Below, piece after piece: positions 53,521 to 63,329 of a stretch of 64,000 nt of DNA. Within the stretch, counting starts at the first letter, position 1. Every line of letters begins with the position of its first letter. The position numbers were made by a program, and so were the translations under genes. Below the pieces are notes generated by a model. That model searched no databases. It had not been told where the DNA came from and saw only the letters and a program-made list of their open reading frames with translations. The DNA comes from Bacillus sp. OxB-1. Its GTDB lineage: Bacteria; Bacillota; Bacilli; Bacillales_A; Planococcaceae. The stretch spans positions 744,001 to 808,000 of the forward strand of contig NZ_AP013294.1 in NCBI RefSeq assembly GCF_000829195.1. The letters are read 5' to 3'.

Positions 53521-54996
53521 ATGTTTAGGAAAAAAAAACAAATTGAAAGTAAGCTTGCTGCTCAATCAATAGCTGAATCAGAATTATCGATAGAAGCTCT
53601 GAAAAAAGGCCTCGTTCAAATGGATGATGCAGAATTTGTCGAAATTGACATTTCCGATATTCGAAAAATTCATCTTGTTTACATACGAACTCTTATTGAC
53701 CAAGAAAAATTAAATGAAAGCATTATAAAACCTTTAACTAATTGTTCCAAACCTGTTCTTCAAGATTGCATTGTGAATTCCTCAATTATTCACATTCCTA
53801 TTTTTATAGAGGCAAAAAAACAGTTGTTTTCAGGGTCCATTTTGTTATTTGATTCTTCTCAAAACCTTTGGTTAGCTGTGCCATTACAAAATCCTATTGG
53901 ACGTGCCATTGAAACTTCCGAAACAGAAACCATCTTGTTCGGAGCGAAGGACAGCTTTAGTGAACAAATAGAACAAAATATTACGCTTATTCGAAGACGA
54001 CTCCCCATACATGAACTGAAAGCAGAGAAGTTTACTGTCGGTTCTATGAGTGAGACAAGTGTTGTTTTAATGTACATAGAGGGGTTGACTAATCCTGATT
54101 TTGTTTCAACAGTCAAAGAGAAGATTTCTGAAATTAATTTTGATCTCTTCTTTGACTCTTCTCAAATTGCGGCATTCATGGAGGAAAATCAAAACAGTAT
54201 TTTTCCTCAGTTACAGCAAACTGACCGGCCTGATGTAGTTGCTTATTCTCTGGGATTAGGAAAGATCACCCTTCTGGTAGACAATACACCATTTGCTCTT
54301 GTTGCACCCATTACTTTTTTCCATTTGTTCCAATCACCCGAGGACTATATTAATCGATGGGTAGTTTCCAGTTTTTTGCGAATCCTCCGATATATCAGTT
54401 TCATTCTGTCAATCACATTGATTCCTTTCTATGTGGCATTGACAACTCATCACTATCAAATGATTCCTATACAAACACTTCTAGTCTTGGTCGACTCAAG
54501 GAGCAAGCTTCCTTTCACTCCTTTTTGGGAAGCATTTATCATGTTAATTTTTATTGAAATCATAAAAGAAGCCAGTTTAAGGATGCCTACAAAAACAGGT
54601 CAAACACTTGGGGTTATTGGTGGTATTGTGATTGGTCAAGCAGCTGTTGAGGCTGGATTCGCTAGCAACGTATTAATTGTCATGGTTGGGATCTCGACGA
54701 TAGCTTCCTTTCTTATTCCCAATTACCTTATGACAAAAGCAAATTCATTCATTCAATTGATGCTTCTTGTTTTTTCTTCTTTATTTGGGATAATTGGGAT
54801 CGCACTGGGGATCATTGCCATTTTGGCCCATCTTAATAGCTTGTCTTCAATCAAGCAACCCTATTTTTCACCAGTTTCCCCCTTCTTCGGAAAGGATTGG
54901 ATTGACTTATTCATACGAGGGCCATTAGACAAAATGTTGGAGCGTCCAAAGCATCTTAAACCTCTAAAACTGAAGAGATATAAAACTAGGAGATGA
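53521..54996 (+). CDS. gerKA: Germinant receptor A subunit (GerKA-like)
   Basis: A 491-residue protein of the GerA/SpoVAF family: a soluble N-terminal domain (to about 275), then five or six helices, including ISFILSITLIPFYVALTTHHYQMIP and TKTGQTLGVIGGIVIGQAAVEAGFASNVLIVMVG, and the terminal RPKHLKPLKLKRY. It sits in the spore inner membrane and helps recognise nutrients that trigger germination. The second ATG (53521) is better spaced from AGGGGTGGG than the first (53515). First gene of the operon; visibly AT-richer than its neighbours. Confidence 0.92.
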   Translation: MFRKKKQIESKLAAQSIAESELSIEALKKGLVQMDDAEFVEIDISDIRKIHLVYIRTLIDQEKLNESIIKPLTNCSKPVLQDCIVNSSIIHIPIFIEAKKQLFSGSILLFDSSQNLWLAVPLQNPIGRAIETSETETILFGAKDSFSEQIEQNITLIRRRLPIHELKAEKFTVGSMSETSVVLMYIEGLTNPDFVSTVKEKISEINFDLFFDSSQIAAFMEENQNSIFPQLQQTDRPDVVAYSLGLGKITLLVDNTPFALVAPITFFHLFQSPEDYINRWVVSSFLRILRYISFILSITLIPFYVALTTHHYQMIPIQTLLVLVDSRSKLPFTPFWEAFIMLIFIEIIKEASLRMPTKTGQTLGVIGGIVIGQAAVEAGFASNVLIVMVGISTIASFLIPNYLMTKANSFIQLMLLVFSSLFGIIGIALGIIAILAHLNSLSSIKQPYFSPVSPFFGKDWIDLFIRGPLDKMLERPKHLKPLKLKRYKTRR

Positions 54997-55000
54997 CTTA

Positions 55001-56134
55001 ATGGAAACCCACCAATTATTTAAAAAGAATGAAACTTATAATGGGCTCTATGCCATGTTGTTGGTAAATCGCCTCCAAATGCTATACTTTTTTCTGATTA
55101 TGCCAAACATCTTGATCAATCCATATATGATTTGGGTGCTTATAGCTGTCGGGATATTATCCCAACTAAACCTTCTTCTTTTATCTAAGTGGCTTTTAAC
55201 CCGGTTATCTAGCAATGGATATAATGGATTTGTCCAATTGTTCGGGAAAAAAATGGTGCGATTTCTCTCTTTCATCGGGTTGTTCTTTATTCTACTTAAA
55301 CTTTCCGTCATAACCTTAGGATTCAGCGAAATTGTTCAAACATTTATACTTCCATCAACAGATACAAATTTTCTTGTCTTTTTTATTTTGTTGTTCTGTT
55401 TTTATGTCGCAGGTAAGGGCATTGAACATACCATTCGTTTTGTGTTGATTTCTTTTTTCTGTACATTTTGGATGATCACATTTTTCGTTTTTTTCTTCTT
55501 TCCCCCAATAGCTCAACTTAGTGATTTGTATCCACTTATTCCAATGGAGTGGAAAGTAGAAAATTGGAAAGCTTTTTTTTTAATTTTGTCTTCCTATTCT
55601 GGGCCGGAATTTCTGGTGTTTTTGGGACCATGGCTTAAAACAAACAATAAAACCTTTCGCTATTTATCTTACGGCAACGCTCTCACCGTTGTAGAGTATG
55701 TATTCCTATTTATAGCATCCCTACTTTATTTCGGTTCCAATTATTTAAGTAAAAGTCAATATCCAATTATTAATATGGTCCGTTATTTTCAAAACCCAGT
55801 GTTTGAACGAATTGATATGATCATGCTTTCCTTTGAATTATTTAACTTAGTTTTTGCGGTTTCTCTATTTCTACTATTGTTTTATGGAGCATCTAAAATA
55901 GCTTTTGGTAAAATGAGCAAGCCGTCCAGTGGAAAAGGTTTATTATTCAGTGTAATCCTTATTTTTATCGGAATGGTTCTTTTGAATGAATTATTTTGGA
56001 AACCCTGGGAGAAGGAGAACTTTTTACTTAATCTTCAAATTATAGCTGGAAGCATAAGCTATTTTCTTGTACCACTTGTTATTGTTTTAGTAATGAAAAA
56101 AGAACAGGGGGTTAAAAAACATGTGTCTATATAA
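55001..56134 (+). CDS. gerKB: Germinant receptor B subunit (GerKB-like)
   Basis: A 377-residue protein with ten transmembrane helices, the spore germination GerAB fold (APC-transporter like): SSYSGPEFLVFLGPWLK in helix six is a clear marker. It forms the ligand-binding channel part of the receptor. AGGAG overlapping the gerKA stop gives coupled translation; its end overlaps the gerKC start by 14 bp. Confidence 0.92.
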   Translation: METHQLFKKNETYNGLYAMLLVNRLQMLYFFLIMPNILINPYMIWVLIAVGILSQLNLLLLSKWLLTRLSSNGYNGFVQLFGKKMVRFLSFIGLFFILLKLSVITLGFSEIVQTFILPSTDTNFLVFFILLFCFYVAGKGIEHTIRFVLISFFCTFWMITFFVFFFFPPIAQLSDLYPLIPMEWKVENWKAFFLILSSYSGPEFLVFLGPWLKTNNKTFRYLSYGNALTVVEYVFLFIASLLYFGSNYLSKSQYPIINMVRYFQNPVFERIDMIMLSFELFNLVFAVSLFLLLFYGASKIAFGKMSKPSSGKGLLFSVILIFIGMVLLNELFWKPWEKENFLLNLQIIAGSISYFLVPLVIVLVMKKEQGVKKHVSI

Positions 56135-57224
56135 AAAGATATGTAAAAGATTGATACTCCTTTTTATGACATTTTGGTTATCTGGCTGTACCCCTTTTAC
56201 CGAAAATAACCTTATTGAAGAGATTTCTCCCGTTACTTTTTTGTCAATTAGTAAGGGGGATGAAGGGAAATTAAAAGTCAGTACAATTATGCCTCCTCTA
56301 AGTAAAGAAAATAAGTTTGTTATGTCACAGGAAGTCAGCTTATTAAAGGAGGGAGTACAGAAGTACAACTTAAACTTCTACCAGGAAATTAAATCCGGAC
56401 AAATGCGGATGCTGGTAATTAGTGATGAACTTGGAAAAGACGGGATTATGTCCATTATAAATGTATTATTGACTGATCCGGATATTTCTTTGAGAATCTA
56501 TTTAGTTATCGTAAAAGGAAATTTTGATGAATACTTGGAAAGTCAATTGGACAAAGATGAAAACTTTGATTACTCGTTTTACCGAATGCTGAAGCATTAT
56601 GAAGAAAAAAACGAAGGAGAATTAACTGTCGTTAATCTTCATCAATTTAAAAATTTGCTCTATACTCCTTATTCAGATCCTTTCTTGCCTGTATTCAAAA
56701 TAGAAGAGGATGGGGTCAACTATGAAGGTACAGCCTTGTTTCAAGATGACAAGCTAGTTGAAACGATTTCATCTTTAGATGATCGTATCTTCCAGCTGAT
56801 AAACAACAATCACTACTTAGAAGTTTTACCGATTCCAGAATTTGAAGTTGTACTGGGTCATGTTAGATCTAAAATAATAGTAGATATCGATAGCAGCTAT
56901 TCTACAATGACCTATACCGTGAAAATAGACACTAGGATTGAGGAATACCGGGGAGAGAAGCAATTATTTGACCCAAAGCAGTTAGAAAATATGAAAAAAG
57001 ATATCGAAATCCATCTTGAAAAACAAACACATGAACTAATTAAAAAGATGCAAGAATTGAAAGTGGATCCATTACAGCTTGGCATACAAACAAAAAGACC
57101 ATTCTCAAAACCAATGGAAGAAAAAAAATGGATTGAAATGTTTGAGAAGATGGACATTAAAATAAAATACAAAATTAATATTGATCCTTTGACGGATGCA
57201 AATTCAAAAAGGCAAAACCTTTAA
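56121..57224 (+). CDS. gerKC: Germinant receptor C subunit, lipoprotein (GerKC-like)
   Basis: A 367-residue lipoprotein: signal peptide LILLFMTFWLSGCTPF with lipobox Cys at position 23, then the GerAC domain repeats (DISLRIYLVIVKGNFDEYL; FSKPMEEKKWIEMFEKMDIKIKYKINID at the end). It is anchored on the outer face of the spore inner membrane and is needed for the A/B complex. It closes the gerK operon; the following 350 bp hold only a doubtful open frame and the chemoreceptor terminator. Confidence 0.9.
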   Translation: MCLYKKICKRLILLFMTFWLSGCTPFTENNLIEEISPVTFLSISKGDEGKLKVSTIMPPLSKENKFVMSQEVSLLKEGVQKYNLNFYQEIKSGQMRMLVISDELGKDGIMSIINVLLTDPDISLRIYLVIVKGNFDEYLESQLDKDENFDYSFYRMLKHYEEKNEGELTVVNLHQFKNLLYTPYSDPFLPVFKIEEDGVNYEGTALFQDDKLVETISSLDDRIFQLINNNHYLEVLPIPEFEVVLGHVRSKIIVDIDSSYSTMTYTVKIDTRIEEYRGEKQLFDPKQLENMKKDIEIHLEKQTHELIKKMQELKVDPLQLGIQTKRPFSKPMEEKKWIEMFEKMDIKIKYKINIDPLTDANSKRQNL

Positions 57225-57527
57225 TTTTTCCTATTGAATAACTTATAACGTAAACAAAATATAGCAGAAGTAGCTGTAAATAACGCATCTAGGAATGGAA
57301 GTCCTTTACCATCTCCTTCGCATTAGCCGACGGGTTAGGATGGCGAAAGAGTATATATATCATCCTTCCTGCAATGCAGAATTAACCCCAAAAGATTGGG
57401 TCCTCCGTTCTCAATTGTTGAGATTTGGCTTTGATAGTTTTCTTAATTACGAGCTTATTTTACTCCTGTTTATAACACTTGTATTCACAAGTTTCCGTCG
57501 CCGCCCCTTTTCAAGTGGAATAAAATA

Positions 57528-57566
57528 AGGCGGCTCGGACGTTCCATAACGAACGCCGAGCCGCCT
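57528..57566 (-). terminator. Terminator of the chemoreceptor gene
   Basis: AGGCGGCTCGG...CGTTC pairs with GAACG...CCGAGCCGCCT around CATAAC; the minus-strand transcript continues TTATTTTATT. Confidence 0.92.
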
Positions 57567-57579
57567 CTTCTAATTATCC

Positions 57580-59271
57580 TTAAATTCGGAACTTGCTTAC
57601 TTCCATCTGTAAATCTTCGGCTAACAATGCCAAGGATTGAACGCTTTCTGTAATTTCCTCCATGGTCGCCAGCTGTTCGCGAACGGACTGGCTCGATTCA
57701 TTAGCACTGGCAGCTGCCTGCTCTGCCAAATCACGTACTTGCGTTGAGCCTGTCATGACTGTCGCTGTTCTCGCTTGGATATCTTCGATTGCCGCCGATA
57801 CAAGGCGTACGCTTTGTCCTGTTTCGGCAGTAGCCCCCTCGATCTGCTCGAATAATTGCAACGAGTCCGTAACGGAATTCAGGCCATCATCTGCTTTATG
57901 GCTTCCTGTTTGAATGGATTGGGATGCTTTCTCCGTATCGGTTTGAATCAACTTCACAATATGCTCGATCTCCGAAGCCGATTGCTTGGATTGCTCCGCC
58001 AATTTGCGGACCTCCTCCGCCACCACGGCGAATCCTTTTCCATGTTCACCTGCCCGTGCAGCTTCAATCGCGGCGTTCAAGGCGAGTAAATTGGTTTGTT
58101 CGGAAATGTCCGTGATCAAAGCCGTCACCGTTTGAATGCTGTTGGAGTTCTCCTCTAGCACTTTCATGGTGGAAGCGGTGTCTGTTATAGAACTTTGGAT
58201 GTCTTTCATTTGATCCGCCATTTGCTGGAATGTGACCGAGCCTTGTTCGACAAGCGATCCTACCAAATTGGATGATTGCAGCATTTTGGCATTGTTCTCA
58301 GCAATTTGCTCGATTCCTGCCGACATCTCCTCTACGGATGCAGTTGTTTCCCCGACAATTTCCAATTGCCGCTCACTGCCCCGCATGTTTTCATCCGCTA
58401 CATGAGCGACCATCGCGGATGAAGCGGCACTTTCCTCGGAGCTGGCCGACAACTCCTCTGACTGCGCTGCAAGACGGACCGCCGAATCATGCAAATGGAC
58501 AACGACCTGACGAAGATCATCCGTCATTTTATTGAACGCCGTCGCCATCACACCGATTTCATCCTTGTTTTTAATATTTATCTTTTCCACTTGCAAATTG
58601 CCCTCTGCCACTTGCTCGAGCGCCTCCGTCATGCCTTTGACCGGACGCGCAATATTCCTACTGATGATTAAAGCGATTACACTGCTGATCAAAGCGACCA
58701 GCCCACTTAGAACTACAATGATCAGATAAGTCGTATCCGACAATTGGTCAAGCGCTTGCCGTGTTTCACTCATTTCCTCGTACTGCGACTCTTTCAATCT
58801 TTCCGCCAACGACATAAATAGAACCATGGCAGTACTCGTCCCACGTACATTGATATCCAATTGGTCTTGATCCTGTTGGATAAAACTATCTATGCTGGTC
58901 TGGACAAGGTTCATATAGTTATCATTGCGTTCCGCCATCTCTTCAATTGTTTCCATATCAGGGCTGCCCGTAAGCATCGCCTTCAGTTCTTCATAGGTTT
59001 GACTGTACTGTTCTGCTTCGTTAGTAATATTAGCTATATACCGTTGCTCTTTGAATAGAACATAGCTATATAGATTAGCCGATATGCTCTGATTATGGCT
59101 GATCAACTCATCGACCAAATCGACCTTCTTTATATTTTCGTCAAACAAATTGGAGTAATTCTTATTCAATTGCATGACAGACATAAATCCAACTGCCCCT
59201 ACGATAATCGTAAGGATAATAATAGAGGTAAAGCTGACAAATAATTTTTTCGAAATGGAATTCAGTTTCAT
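57580..59271 (-). CDS. Methyl-accepting chemotaxis protein
   Basis: A 563-residue receptor: transmembrane helices at about 10-30 and 180-202, an extracellular helical bundle between them (4HB-type, about 150 residues), a HAMP domain ([25 protein letters not shown]), and a long cytoplasmic coiled coil with the signaling tip [44 protein letters not shown]. Ligand unknown. The ATG at 59271 with GGGGGAG upstream is used; a longer frame to 59361 adds a non-conserved head. Single gene. Confidence 0.95.
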   Translation of the reverse strand: MKLNSISKKLFVSFTSIIILTIIVGAVGFMSVMQLNKNYSNLFDENIKKVDLVDELISHNQSISANLYSYVLFKEQRYIANITNEAEQYSQTYEELKAMLTGSPDMETIEEMAERNDNYMNLVQTSIDSFIQQDQDQLDINVRGTSTAMVLFMSLAERLKESQYEEMSETRQALDQLSDTTYLIIVVLSGLVALISSVIALIISRNIARPVKGMTEALEQVAEGNLQVEKINIKNKDEIGVMATAFNKMTDDLRQVVVHLHDSAVRLAAQSEELSASSEESAASSAMVAHVADENMRGSERQLEIVGETTASVEEMSAGIEQIAENNAKMLQSSNLVGSLVEQGSVTFQQMADQMKDIQSSITDTASTMKVLEENSNSIQTVTALITDISEQTNLLALNAAIEAARAGEHGKGFAVVAEEVRKLAEQSKQSASEIEHIVKLIQTDTEKASQSIQTGSHKADDGLNSVTDSLQLFEQIEGATAETGQSVRLVSAAIEDIQARTATVMTGSTQVRDLAEQAAASANESSQSVREQLATMEEITESVQSLALLAEDLQMEVSKFRI

Positions 59272-59463
59272 TTTTCTCCCCCGACAAGCCCTTTCTTCCC
59301 CCGGTGTCTTTCTCTCCCCACTAGGTCTATTGGCTATTATGTAATTTCCTTTACCAAGCAATTAGCTCTATTCTTACTATAGGACTTATTGAGGTAGAAG
59401 GCAATCCAATTATTAAAGTTTGAGGAAAGTTTTGCTGAAAAAGGGATGTTCAGACAGCACAAA

Positions 59464-59486
59464 AGACCACCCTTTGCGGATGGCCT
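59464..59486 (-). terminator. Terminator of the thioesterase gene
   Basis: On the minus strand AGGCCATCC pairs with GGGTGGTCT, followed by TTTT. Confidence 0.82.
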
Positions 59487-59500
59487 TCTATGATCATTGA

Positions 59501-59974
59501 TTAATGCCTCATGTTTCTCCGTTGTTTCCGGAGTTCCTTCCGGGCGGGTGCCGATTCGAATAATTTTGTTTCGGCTTCGGTTTCCGGATAGATGGCCGGC
59601 ACAGGGACAGGTCGGTTGTTTTCATCCATGGCGACCATCGTAAGGAAGGATTCTGTCGTCAAATTCGATTCGCCGGTCAGCAAGTTGCTCGAACAGACGG
59701 AAACAAACACTTCCATCGATGTACGACCTGTGGAACTGACGACCGCTTCGAGTTCCAGCACTTCCCCGACCCGCGCTTTCGACAGGAAGTCGACAGAGTC
59801 GATTGAGGCGGTAACGACCGCCGTCTTGGCGTGTTTCATGGCAGTGATGGCGGCAATCTCATCGATGTAGGCCAAGACGTGTCCCCCGAAAATCGTCTGT
59901 AAATGATTGATATCCGAAGGCAGGATGATCTTCGTTTGAATCGTGCGGGATGCACTCATCGGTTTCTTTTCCAA
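59501..59974 (-). CDS. Hotdog-fold acyl-CoA thioesterase (YkhA-like)
   Basis: A 157-residue protein of the hotdog thioesterase group: LPSDINHLQTIFGGHVLAYIDEIAAITAMKHA carries the FGG and catalytic Asp/Asn, VDFLSKARVGEVLELEA and VFVSVCSSNLLTGES follow. It hydrolyses acyl-CoA. GGGAGG precedes the ATG. It is adjacent to ykfC but a 50-bp gap separates the genes; whether they share a transcript is not clear. Confidence 0.92.
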   Translation of the reverse strand: MEKKPMSASRTIQTKIILPSDINHLQTIFGGHVLAYIDEIAAITAMKHAKTAVVTASIDSVDFLSKARVGEVLELEAVVSSTGRTSMEVFVSVCSSNLLTGESNLTTESFLTMVAMDENNRPVPVPAIYPETEAETKLFESAPARKELRKQRRNMRH

Positions 59975-60024
59975 TGGTCTCCCTCCTTTTCCCTATCGTA
60001 AACCCGTTTCCCTCATTTGTCGAA

Positions 60025-60942
60025 TCAAACACCCAACCGGCGGACCGCACAAAGCTCCCTTTCATACGGGGTCCCAGCCAGCCGGATGATTTCAATCGAT
60101 TTACCGGTCGAAGGTGCATGGAAAAGCAACCCGTTTCCGTAATAAAACCCGACATGGCGTACCTTCCCGCGCCCTTCATCCGACGCGAAGAATAGTAAGT
60201 CCCCCTTTCGCCACAAAGACGGATCCCCTGTTGAAATGGCCATACCTTCACGGGCTTGATCGGCTGCATCCCGGGGAATGAAACGGCCGCATGCTTTCAT
60301 CATGGAATAGGTGAAACCGGAACAATCAAAGCCGTACGAGGAGGTCCCGCCCCATAAATAGGGAAGCTCCAGAAATGCCAGCCCTTTTTCGACTGCTGTT
60401 TCTGCAGGCAACTTCGGGAATTGGTGAACCGAGGGGGCCAACTCCACATCAGCTAACCGCAAAATCCCTTCCCCACCCGGCGTGCACACATGGACCTTCC
60501 CATCCACTACATGCCGGTAAGGCAACATCCCATTGAACGGCAAGACGAGGGAAGGTGAACCATCGATATTCCATAGCTGCGCCTTGCCCGCCGTCACCTT
60601 TGCGAATCCTTCCGCGCGGATCGGTTGCGCTTCTTTCAATTGCTGAAGCGGAACCCAGCCGGGATACCCCCGATTGTCTTTGCCGGATGACTGCCAAACG
60701 GCACACACTTTTGCCCATTCCCCGTTCGTTTCCAACACGGCAACAGGCTCGCCGTATACTAATTGGGTCTGGACGCGGTCGGCCTCGCTTAACTCCAACC
60801 GATCTGCTAAACGCAAGCTACCAATCCATTCCTGCGGGCGTGCCGGATTCGCTAGACCTGCCTCGTCTTGCGGGCGTACAGCTTCAGGCGATGTCCAGAC
60901 TGTTGCGACAGAAACAGCACAATACCACGTAGGAGTTGACAT
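60025..60942 (-). CDS. ykfC: gamma-D-glutamyl-L-diamino acid endopeptidase YkfC (NlpC/P60)
   Basis: A 305-residue protein with two SH3b-like domains (about 35-175) and a C-terminal NlpC/P60 peptidase: Cys in SYGFDCSGFTYSMM (about 210), His in GKVRHVGFYYGNGL (about 265) and LFHAPSTGKSIEI. It cleaves murein peptides between D-Glu and the diamino acid to allow use of cell-wall peptides. No signal peptide, so cytoplasmic. It ends the ykfA-B-C cluster. Confidence 0.92.
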   Translation of the reverse strand: MSTPTWYCAVSVATVWTSPEAVRPQDEAGLANPARPQEWIGSLRLADRLELSEADRVQTQLVYGEPVAVLETNGEWAKVCAVWQSSGKDNRGYPGWVPLQQLKEAQPIRAEGFAKVTAGKAQLWNIDGSPSLVLPFNGMLPYRHVVDGKVHVCTPGGEGILRLADVELAPSVHQFPKLPAETAVEKGLAFLELPYLWGGTSSYGFDCSGFTYSMMKACGRFIPRDAADQAREGMAISTGDPSLWRKGDLLFFASDEGRGKVRHVGFYYGNGLLFHAPSTGKSIEIIRLAGTPYERELCAVRRLGV

Positions 60943-60965
60943 CTCGGCATCTCGCCTCCTTTTGG

Positions 60966-62051
60966 TTATCCAATGTCCTTTATTTGATGCACACCTAAAC
61001 CTGGTCCGCCCGGAAGACGGATTTTGCTTTTACTGTAGAGAATGCCCCCTGACACTGGGTCGGATGCCAACATCAAGGGAGCATCGAAATCGTAGCGGGT
61101 AATATTCGGTTGGCTTGCCGCGAAATGGGCGGCGGCCGTGACACCGAGTTTGGTCTCGATCATGCTGCCGACCATGCACTGGATGCCATGCGCTTCCGCA
61201 ATCGCATTGATGTTCAGCGCCTCTCGGATGCCGCCTGACTTCATCAATTTAATGTTCAATAGATCCGCCGCGCGCAGTTGGCAAATCCGTAACGCATCTT
61301 TCGCGGAAAACATGCTTTCGTCAGCCATGATGGGCGTTCCCGTTTGATCCGTTACGAACTTTAATCCTTCCAGGTCATCGGCATGTACCGGCTGTTCGAC
61401 CAGTTCAATATCGAATCCTGCGTCCTCCATCTTCCGGATGGCGAGGACCGCCTCTTTCGGCTGCCAGCCTTGATTGGCGTCGAGCCGGATTTTCGGCTTG
61501 TTCCCGACCCGTTCCCGGATGGCCCGGATCCGTTCAAGATCGTCCCGGATTTCTCCAATGCCGACTTTCACTTTCAATGAATGAAACCCTTCTGCAATAT
61601 AACGTTCCGCATCCTCCGCCATGGTTTGCGGATTGTCGACGCTGACGGTGTAATCGGTTTCCACCTCCTGCCGGTAACCGCCCAACAGTTGGTACAGCGG
61701 CATTCCTGCCAATTGCCCCCATAAATCATAGATGGCCATATCGATGGCCGCTTTGGCACTTGTGTTGCCGATGATGGAGCGGGTAAGCCTTTCAAACAGT
61801 GCTTCCCGATATCGAATATCCATGCCGATCAGCCGGGGAGCTAAGACTTCCTGAATGACATAGGTTAGACTGCCGAACGACTCTCCCGTGATAACATGAG
61901 TCGGAACCGCCTCGCCCCAGCCAACGCTCCCATTTTCACTCGTCGCTTTCACGTAGATGGCGTCCGCGGTATGCACCGTCCGGAGGGCCGTTTTGAATGG
62001 CTTTTTCAAGGGAACGGCGACCGGGAATGTATCGATGGACCGGATTTTCAT
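60966..62051 (-). CDS. ykfB: L-Ala-D/L-Glu epimerase YkfB
   Basis: A 361-residue enolase-superfamily enzyme: TDYTVSVDNPQTMAEDAERYI, SLKVKVG (catalytic Lys), IRLDANQGW (metal Asp), ELVEQPV (metal Glu), IMADESMF (metal Asp), INIKLMKSGG (second Lys). It interconverts L-Ala-D-Glu and L-Ala-L-Glu so that murein dipeptides can be broken down. It lies between ykfA and ykfC; 4 bp separate it from ykfA. Confidence 0.94.
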   Translation of the reverse strand: MKIRSIDTFPVAVPLKKPFKTALRTVHTADAIYVKATSENGSVGWGEAVPTHVITGESFGSLTYVIQEVLAPRLIGMDIRYREALFERLTRSIIGNTSAKAAIDMAIYDLWGQLAGMPLYQLLGGYRQEVETDYTVSVDNPQTMAEDAERYIAEGFHSLKVKVGIGEIRDDLERIRAIRERVGNKPKIRLDANQGWQPKEAVLAIRKMEDAGFDIELVEQPVHADDLEGLKFVTDQTGTPIMADESMFSAKDALRICQLRAADLLNIKLMKSGGIREALNINAIAEAHGIQCMVGSMIETKLGVTAAAHFAASQPNITRYDFDAPLMLASDPVSGGILYSKSKIRLPGGPGLGVHQIKDIG

Positions 62052-62054
62052 CCT

Positions 62055-62978
62055 TCATTCCACCCCTGGCAAAATGGTGAGGGACCGATTGTCTGCGTCA
62101 AGCCTTGCCTCTACGCCAAGTGGTACGGCAAAATGCGGTTCGCAATGACCGATTTTGAAACCTTTCACAACCGGTTTCCCGAGACGGCCTAAATAATGGT
62201 CGAACACTTCGTCGAGCGATAAAGAATCATTCTCGTTCTTCGGCTCCGCTTTCGCAAAATCACCGACGACAATGCCGGCCGCTTCATCAAGTTTGCCGGC
62301 CATTCGCATATGGTTCAACAAGCCGTCTACCCGATACGGCTCCTCTCCGACGTCTTCGATGAGCAGCAGCTTCCCACGCGTTTCAATTTCGAATTTCGTA
62401 CCGATCGTCTTTGCCAATAGAGAAAGATTCCCTCCGACGAGCTCGCCTTGCGCCGCACCGCCATGGATGGTCGAAAGCGGGGAAATGGCTTCTCTGTAAT
62501 GAAGCTCCATCGGTTCGAACAGCTGGCGGAACATCTTGCCCGACAATTCATGGAAGGTATCCTTTCCGACACAAGACGCGAGCATCGGCCCATGGAACGT
62601 CACCAGATCAGAATATTGCCCAATCGCCGTGTGAAGGAAGGTGATGTCGCTGAAGCCCCAGAAGATCTTCGGGTTTTCATTCATGGAAGGCAAATCGAGC
62701 CGGTCGACATATCGCGCCGAGCCGTACCCGCCGCCCGCACAGAAGATCCCTTGGACGGACGGATCTGTGAACATATCATGTAAATCCGCCATCCGTTCTT
62801 CGTCAGTCCCTGCCAGGAAGCCGTTTGTATTATGAAGATGTTTTCCAAACTTCCATTTCAAGCCGAGCTGTTCCAAGAAAGCGAGCGAACGCTCCAGCGA
62901 ATCCGGATTCGGTGGGCTGGAAGGGGCGATAATGCCGACTGTATCCCCTTTTTGCAAACGTTGTGGTCGTATTCTCAT
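62055..62978 (-). CDS. ykfA: LD-carboxypeptidase YkfA (peptidase S66)
   Basis: A 307-residue S66 peptidase: RLQKGDTVGIIAPSSPP, FCAGGGYGSARYVDRLDL, FWGFSDITFLHTAI (catalytic Ser region), LLIEDVGEEPYRVDGLLNHM (Glu) and KGFKIGHCEPHFAVPLG (catalytic His). It removes the D-Ala end of murein tetrapeptides. First gene of the ykfABC operon, which recycles peptidoglycan peptides; no peptide transporter gene is nearby. Confidence 0.93.
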   Translation of the reverse strand: MRIRPQRLQKGDTVGIIAPSSPPNPDSLERSLAFLEQLGLKWKFGKHLHNTNGFLAGTDEERMADLHDMFTDPSVQGIFCAGGGYGSARYVDRLDLPSMNENPKIFWGFSDITFLHTAIGQYSDLVTFHGPMLASCVGKDTFHELSGKMFRQLFEPMELHYREAISPLSTIHGGAAQGELVGGNLSLLAKTIGTKFEIETRGKLLLIEDVGEEPYRVDGLLNHMRMAGKLDEAAGIVVGDFAKAEPKNENDSLSLDEVFDHYLGRLGKPVVKGFKIGHCEPHFAVPLGVEARLDADNRSLTILPGVE

Positions 62979-63329
62979 GTTTTAAATCATCCTCTCTCAT
63001 GGTAAAAAATTCTGTTCCCGAGCGGAACAGAATCGGTTCTCTTATTCTATTCAACAACCCAGAAATGCAAAACGGATCTCTCTTTTCTATTGTCCCGTTT
63101 TCACATAAAAGAATAGCATTATACGATAAACAATATACCATTGTCAATCACAAAATTGCAATTTTTTAAATTATATGGTACAATTTAATTATCCCAGTTT
63201 TGAGACAGTATTTGATCGCCGTGCGCAACTTCTTCCAATCAGAATTTGAGTGCGGTTTTTTATTATGTATGAAAAAATTTTTTCATTCCATCCGGTGTCA
63301 AAATAATATATATAAGGAGAATCAGTTTA
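62979..63329. other. Intergenic region between divergent ykfA and the unknown gene
   Basis: AT-rich after about 63060. It must hold both promoters; a CGGAACAGAATCGG stretch near 63020 and an AT-tract with TATATGGTACAA near 63170 are seen, but I cannot assign a definite operator or promoter. Confidence 0.5.

Noticed and set aside
57295..57528. 77-codon frame after gerKC
   Set aside because: No ribosome-binding site, no recognisable domain, runs into the chemoreceptor terminator.
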